Assembly (NCBI GenBank): GCA_029857875.1
Contig: JAOUGB010000088.1
Span: forward strand, 1 to 7,982
DNA from: Desulfobacteraceae bacterium
GTDB lineage: Bacteria; Desulfobacterota; Desulfobacteria; Desulfobacterales; UBA11574
Direction of reading: 5' to 3'
DNA length: 7,982 bases
Part shown: positions 6,089-7,982 of the stretch, piece after piece
How the letters are laid out: each line of letters starts with the position of its first letter
Numbering within the stretch: the stretch's first letter is position 1
Translations under genes and position numbers: made by a program
The notes under the pieces: generated by a model
Told to the model about the DNA's origin: nothing
Databases searched by the model: none
Seen by the model: only the letters and a program-made list of their open reading frames with translations

Positions 6089-6865
6089 TTAACAACCCTT
6101 CCATACGGGTTCCCGTTTTTCCATAAAAGCGTTGATTCCTTCTATGGCGTCCTCTGTACCGCAAAGGGAAGCAAACAGTTCATCCATATAGTCAACGGCC
6201 TGGTGATACGGAATTTCCGACATAGCGTAGACGCCGGTTTTTCCAATCTGTATCGCCAGGGGGCTTTTTTTAGCGATTTTTGTGGCAAGCTTCATGGTTT
6301 CGGCTTCAAGATCGTCCGGAGGTACCACTTTGTTTATCAAACCGAGTTGTTGGGCTTCAGGAGCTGAAATAATATCTCCGGTAAGGATCATTTCAAGTGC
6401 TTTCTTTCGACCGACATGACGCGCCAGGGGTACGGCCGGGCCTAAACAGATTAATCCCACGTTAATGGCAGTGGTTCCGAACCTGGCGTTTTCGGCGGCC
6501 ACCGCCAGATCGCAGGCAAACACAAGACCGGCGCCATTGGCCACTGCGGCGCCTTTGACCGAGGCGATCACCGGCTTTTTCATCCGGGGCAGGGTGTGGT
6601 AGAACTCATCCATCAAATTCAGAAATTCCCGGAGTTCCCTGGGACTTTTTCCCTGGAATTCCGGGAGAGAGATGCCGGTCGAAAAATGTTTGCCTGCTGC
6701 ACGGATCACCACGACACGGACGTCGTTATCCTGATCCATATCCAGAAGAGTATCATTCAATGCTCTGGCAAAGGGAACGTTAAAGGTATTCATCTCTTCC
6801 GGTCGGTTCAGCGTAATTACGCCGATCATGTCTTGCTTTTCGGTCAATACGAGGTTTTTCCCCAT
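6089..6865 (-). CDS. Crotonase-superfamily protein without catalytic glutamates (ECHDC3-like)
   Basis: A 258-residue enoyl-CoA hydratase/isomerase-fold protein, first gene of the minus-strand operon. The fold is clear from VITLNRPEEMNTFN (16-29), the CoA-binding loop HFSTGISLPEF (60-70), GAGLVFACDLAVAAENARFG (111-130), ALEMILTGD (156-164) and the C-terminal AFMEKREPVWKG. Both acid/base positions of true hydratases are lost: Gly113 stands where the first Glu should be and Ala133 where the second should be. The stretch INVGLICLGPAVPLARHVGR (134-153) resembles the ECHDC3 subgroup. It therefore probably does not hydrate enoyl-CoA by the usual mechanism. Isomerase, thioesterase, decarboxylase or non-catalytic acyl-CoA-binding roles remain open. 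The ATG at 6865 follows a strong AGGAGG with a 7-nt spacer. Being promoter-proximal, it is likely well expressed. Confidence 0.9.
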   Translation of the reverse strand: MGKNLVLTEKQDMIGVITLNRPEEMNTFNVPFARALNDTLLDMDQDNDVRVVVIRAAGKHFSTGISLPEFQGKSPRELREFLNLMDEFYHTLPRMKKPVIASVKGAAVANGAGLVFACDLAVAAENARFGTTAINVGLICLGPAVPLARHVGRKKALEMILTGDIISAPEAQQLGLINKVVPPDDLEAETMKLATKIAKKSPLAIQIGKTGVYAMSEIPYHQAVDYMDELFASLCGTEDAIEGINAFMEKREPVWKGC

Positions 6866-6897
6866 GATGTACCCTCCTTTTGTTAAAGCCTTATATT

Positions 6898-6926
6898 AGT
6901 ATTTATACCTAAACTGAGCGTTTCAA
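6898..6926 (-). promoter_or_regulatory. Possible proximal promoter of the minus-strand operon
   Basis: On the minus strand, TTGAAA (6921-6926) and AATACT (6898-6903) are 17 nt apart, matching sigma70 hexamers at 5/6 and 4/6. They would give a leader of about 25 nt before the 6865 ATG. The operator-like palindrome is not near it, so this promoter would escape TetR control. AT-richness makes chance hits likely. Confidence 0.25.
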
Positions 6927-7041
6927 ATAGTGGCAGGGATATAAATAAGTTAATTTAAGGTAAAATATTTCATTAATCAAGGATCATTCATTCTACCGAT
7001 CAATGAGGGTCTTATAATAAAAATTTTCCGTAATAGTTTAG

Positions 7042-7069
7042 TCCTTTGAAACAAATCGATTTCAAAGGA
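7042..7069. repeat. Perfect 10-bp inverted repeat in the divergent intergenic region
   Basis: TCCTTTGAAA (7042-7051) and TTTCAAAGGA (7060-7069) are exact inverted copies around the 8-nt spacer CAAATCGA. The site lies downstream of the TetR-linked minus-strand promoter, inside the presumed operon leader. It could be an mRNA hairpin or a second regulator's operator. No T-run follows on either strand. The arm core CCTTTGAAA is shared with the foldback element ends at 940-954 and 1069-1083, so it may instead be a short relative of that element. Confidence 0.55.
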
Positions 7070-7136
7070 GCGGTAATGTTTTCAAAAGGCTAAAATGTTA
7101 CAATTTTCCAAATATTCAGCTCAATTATTATGATTA

Positions 7137-7154
7137 TGAACGAGCGCTCGGTCA
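7137..7154. promoter_or_regulatory. TetR-type operator, copy 1 (operon side)
   Basis: TGAACGAGCGCTCGGTCA is an 18-bp palindrome with one mismatched pair around the perfect core CGAGCGCTCG. An identical copy lies at 7300-7317, and the identity extends 5 bp further left in both (GATTA). Length, dyad symmetry and a divergent TetR-family gene next door point to a TetR operator. It lies 14 bp beyond the proposed -10 of the minus-strand promoter, so bound protein would block initiation or early elongation into the catabolic operon. Confidence 0.8.
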
Positions 7155-7168
7155 CAAGGATAAATTTA

Positions 7169-7197
7169 TGTGTATCTTTCATAAGCAAATTTGTCAA
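7169..7197 (-). promoter_or_regulatory. Probable main promoter of the catabolic operon
   Basis: The minus strand carries a consensus -35 TTGACA (7192-7197), a 17-nt spacer and a weak -10 TACACA (7169-7174, 3/6). Transcription would start near 7162, giving a leader of about 295 nt before the 6865 start codon. Operator copy 1 covers roughly +8 to +25. The -10 is poor, so exact placement is uncertain. Confidence 0.45.
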
Positions 7198-7266
7198 TAG
7201 CTTTCTTACTCCTTGATTTATAAGCTATATTTACTACTATGAGTTTCTTTATTCAGAGGAAAAATC

Positions 7267-7296
7267 TTGACAGTGAAGATAGGAGCATGATATCGA
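7267..7296 (+). promoter_or_regulatory. Probable promoter of the divergent TetR gene
   Basis: A consensus -35 TTGACA (7267-7272) is followed after 18 nt by a weak -10 TATCGA (7291-7296). Operator copy 2 begins 4 nt later and would cover the start site, which suggests autorepression. The mRNA leader would be about 145 nt. The opposite-facing TTGACA at 7192-7197 is only 69 bp away, so the two promoters sit back to back. Confidence 0.42.
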
Positions 7297-7299
7297 TTA

Positions 7300-7317
7300 T
7301 GAACGAGCGCTCGGTCA
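7300..7317. promoter_or_regulatory. TetR-type operator, copy 2 (regulator side)
   Basis: This is an exact second copy of TGAACGAGCGCTCGGTCA, in the same orientation as copy 1 and 163 bp from it centre to centre. It overlaps the presumed start point of the TetR gene. No other copy is visible in the window; in particular the palindrome at 3828-3846 has a different sequence. Confidence 0.8.
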
Positions 7318-7450
7318 TATTTATCCAGCGGTAAATATCTGAGGGGTCGGGGAGTTTAGTTTGAAAAAAAGCATTATCCATGGAGCGATTTTGACAAAGA
7401 AAAACACTCCGACCTTTCAAACGCCTATCGAATAAAGTTTTGGAGTTGTT

Positions 7451-7982
7451 ATGGAACAAAGGCATGCAACAAAGGAAATTCCTACTCAAATAAAAAATCC
7501 CGAACTTGTGGAACAGCGTCATCGCCAGATCGTTGATGCTGCAGTTCAGCTGTTCATCAATCATGGGTTTCACAAGACCACAACACGGCAGATCGCCCGT
7601 TCCGCAGGTATTTCCATTGGCTCATTGTATGAATATATCGCTTCTAAAGAGGATATTTTGTATCTGGTTTGTGATGCCATCCATGCCGAGGTCGAATCGG
7701 GGGTTTCGGAAGCGATGGCAAGAGCTTCAGGCGGCCGCAGTTCACTGGCTGAAGTGATTCGTGAATATTTTTTAGTCTGCAACCGCATGAGCGACCATAT
7801 CCTTCTGATTTATCAGGAAACTCGATCTCTTCCACCCCAATGGCGTAAAAAGGTACTCGAGAATGAAGTGCGCATTACCGGCATTTTCATGGAAGTGCTC
7901 GAACGTTTGATTTCATCCGGTGAATTATCACATTTAAGTGAGCGCTCCATGGAACTTGTTGCACACAACATTAAATGTGATA
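7451..7982 (+). CDS. TetR/AcrR-family transcriptional regulator (3' end beyond window)
   Basis: A dimeric DNA-binding repressor; 177 codons are visible without a stop, so the C-terminus lies past the window end. The N-terminal TetR domain spans about residues 24-70: RQIVDAAVQLFINHGFHKTT (25-44), RQIARSAGISIGSLYEYIAS (46-65), KEDIL (66-70). The remaining helices (from about 71) would form the ligand-binding and dimer domain, where acyl-CoAs or similar compounds bind in the fatty-acid-type TetR regulators. GGAG with a 5-nt spacer precedes the ATG at 7451. It is divergent from the acyl-CoA operon, and the shared 585-bp region contains two identical 18-bp palindromes. The simplest reading is a repressor of both itself and the operon, released by a pathway acyl-CoA. 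Family assignment is firm; ligand is inference. Confidence 0.93.
   Translation, partial: MEQRHATKEIPTQIKNPELVEQRHRQIVDAAVQLFINHGFHKTTTRQIARSAGISIGSLYEYIASKEDILYLVCDAIHAEVESGVSEAMARASGGRSSLAEVIREYFLVCNRMSDHILLIYQETRSLPPQWRKKVLENEVRITGIFMEVLERLISSGELSHLSERSMELVAHNIKCD

Noticed and set aside
7253..7573. 106-residue minus-strand open frame across the TetR promoter and gene start
   Set aside because: It is antisense to the clear TetR coding region and covers the operator; Cys/Phe/Ser-rich composition is typical of a shadow frame.
1..7982. CRISPR arrays, tRNA or rRNA genes, phage or defence genes
   Set aside because: No regularly spaced repeats, no tRNA-like cloverleaf and no such protein families seen; the content is metabolic and regulatory.

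Overview
The window reads as a chromosomal acyl-CoA catabolism locus from a Gram-negative bacterium. Gene style suggests an anaerobic Desulfobacterota-type organism (Desulfosarcina/Desulfococcus-like): a TetR-controlled run of crotonase, acyl-CoA dehydrogenase and carboxyltransferase genes, AT-rich spacers and a foldback repeat. That placement is inference; there is no rRNA or other phylogenetic marker here.

Layout. Six genes lie on the minus strand, transcribed from about 7.16 kb down to 0.28 kb, in this order: crotonase-fold protein lacking the catalytic glutamates (6089-6865), acyl-CoA dehydrogenase with a TTG start (4853-6001), AUH/LiuC-like enoyl-CoA hydratase (3943-4725), methylcrotonyl-CoA carboxylase beta-like carboxyltransferase (2120-3712), HMG-CoA-lyase-like DRE-TIM protein (1088-2107) and an XRE-cupin regulator (276-914). 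A possible 37-residue ORF (3723-3836) sits just before the carboxyltransferase, and a palindrome covers its ribosome binding site and start. A 144-bp foldback element (940-1083) separates the regulator from the catabolic genes. On the plus strand a TetR-family regulator (7451 to beyond the window end) diverges from the operon. The 585-bp intergenic region holds two identical copies of an 18-bp near-palindrome (7137-7154 and 7300-7317), each downstream of an outward-facing TTGACA hexamer. The left 275 bp hold no gene I can support.

How the genes work together. Dehydrogenase, carboxyltransferase, methylglutaconyl-CoA-hydratase-like protein and HMG-CoA-lyase-like protein match the gene set of leucine/isovalerate (liu) degradation: isovaleryl-CoA, methylcrotonyl-CoA, methylglutaconyl-CoA, HMG-CoA, then acetyl-CoA and acetoacetate. 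Several details do not fit a textbook liu operon. No biotin carboxylase or biotin carrier gene is present. The dehydrogenase has its catalytic Glu at the usual C-terminal site rather than the isovaleryl-CoA dehydrogenase site. The lyase-like protein has Gln in place of the catalytic Cys and an expanded loop. An ECHDC3-like pseudo-crotonase is included. The locus may therefore be a variant leucine pathway or a related pathway for another branched or carboxylated acyl-CoA. Expression is probably controlled by the TetR protein at the divergent promoters, with a second input from the XRE-cupin protein at the far end.
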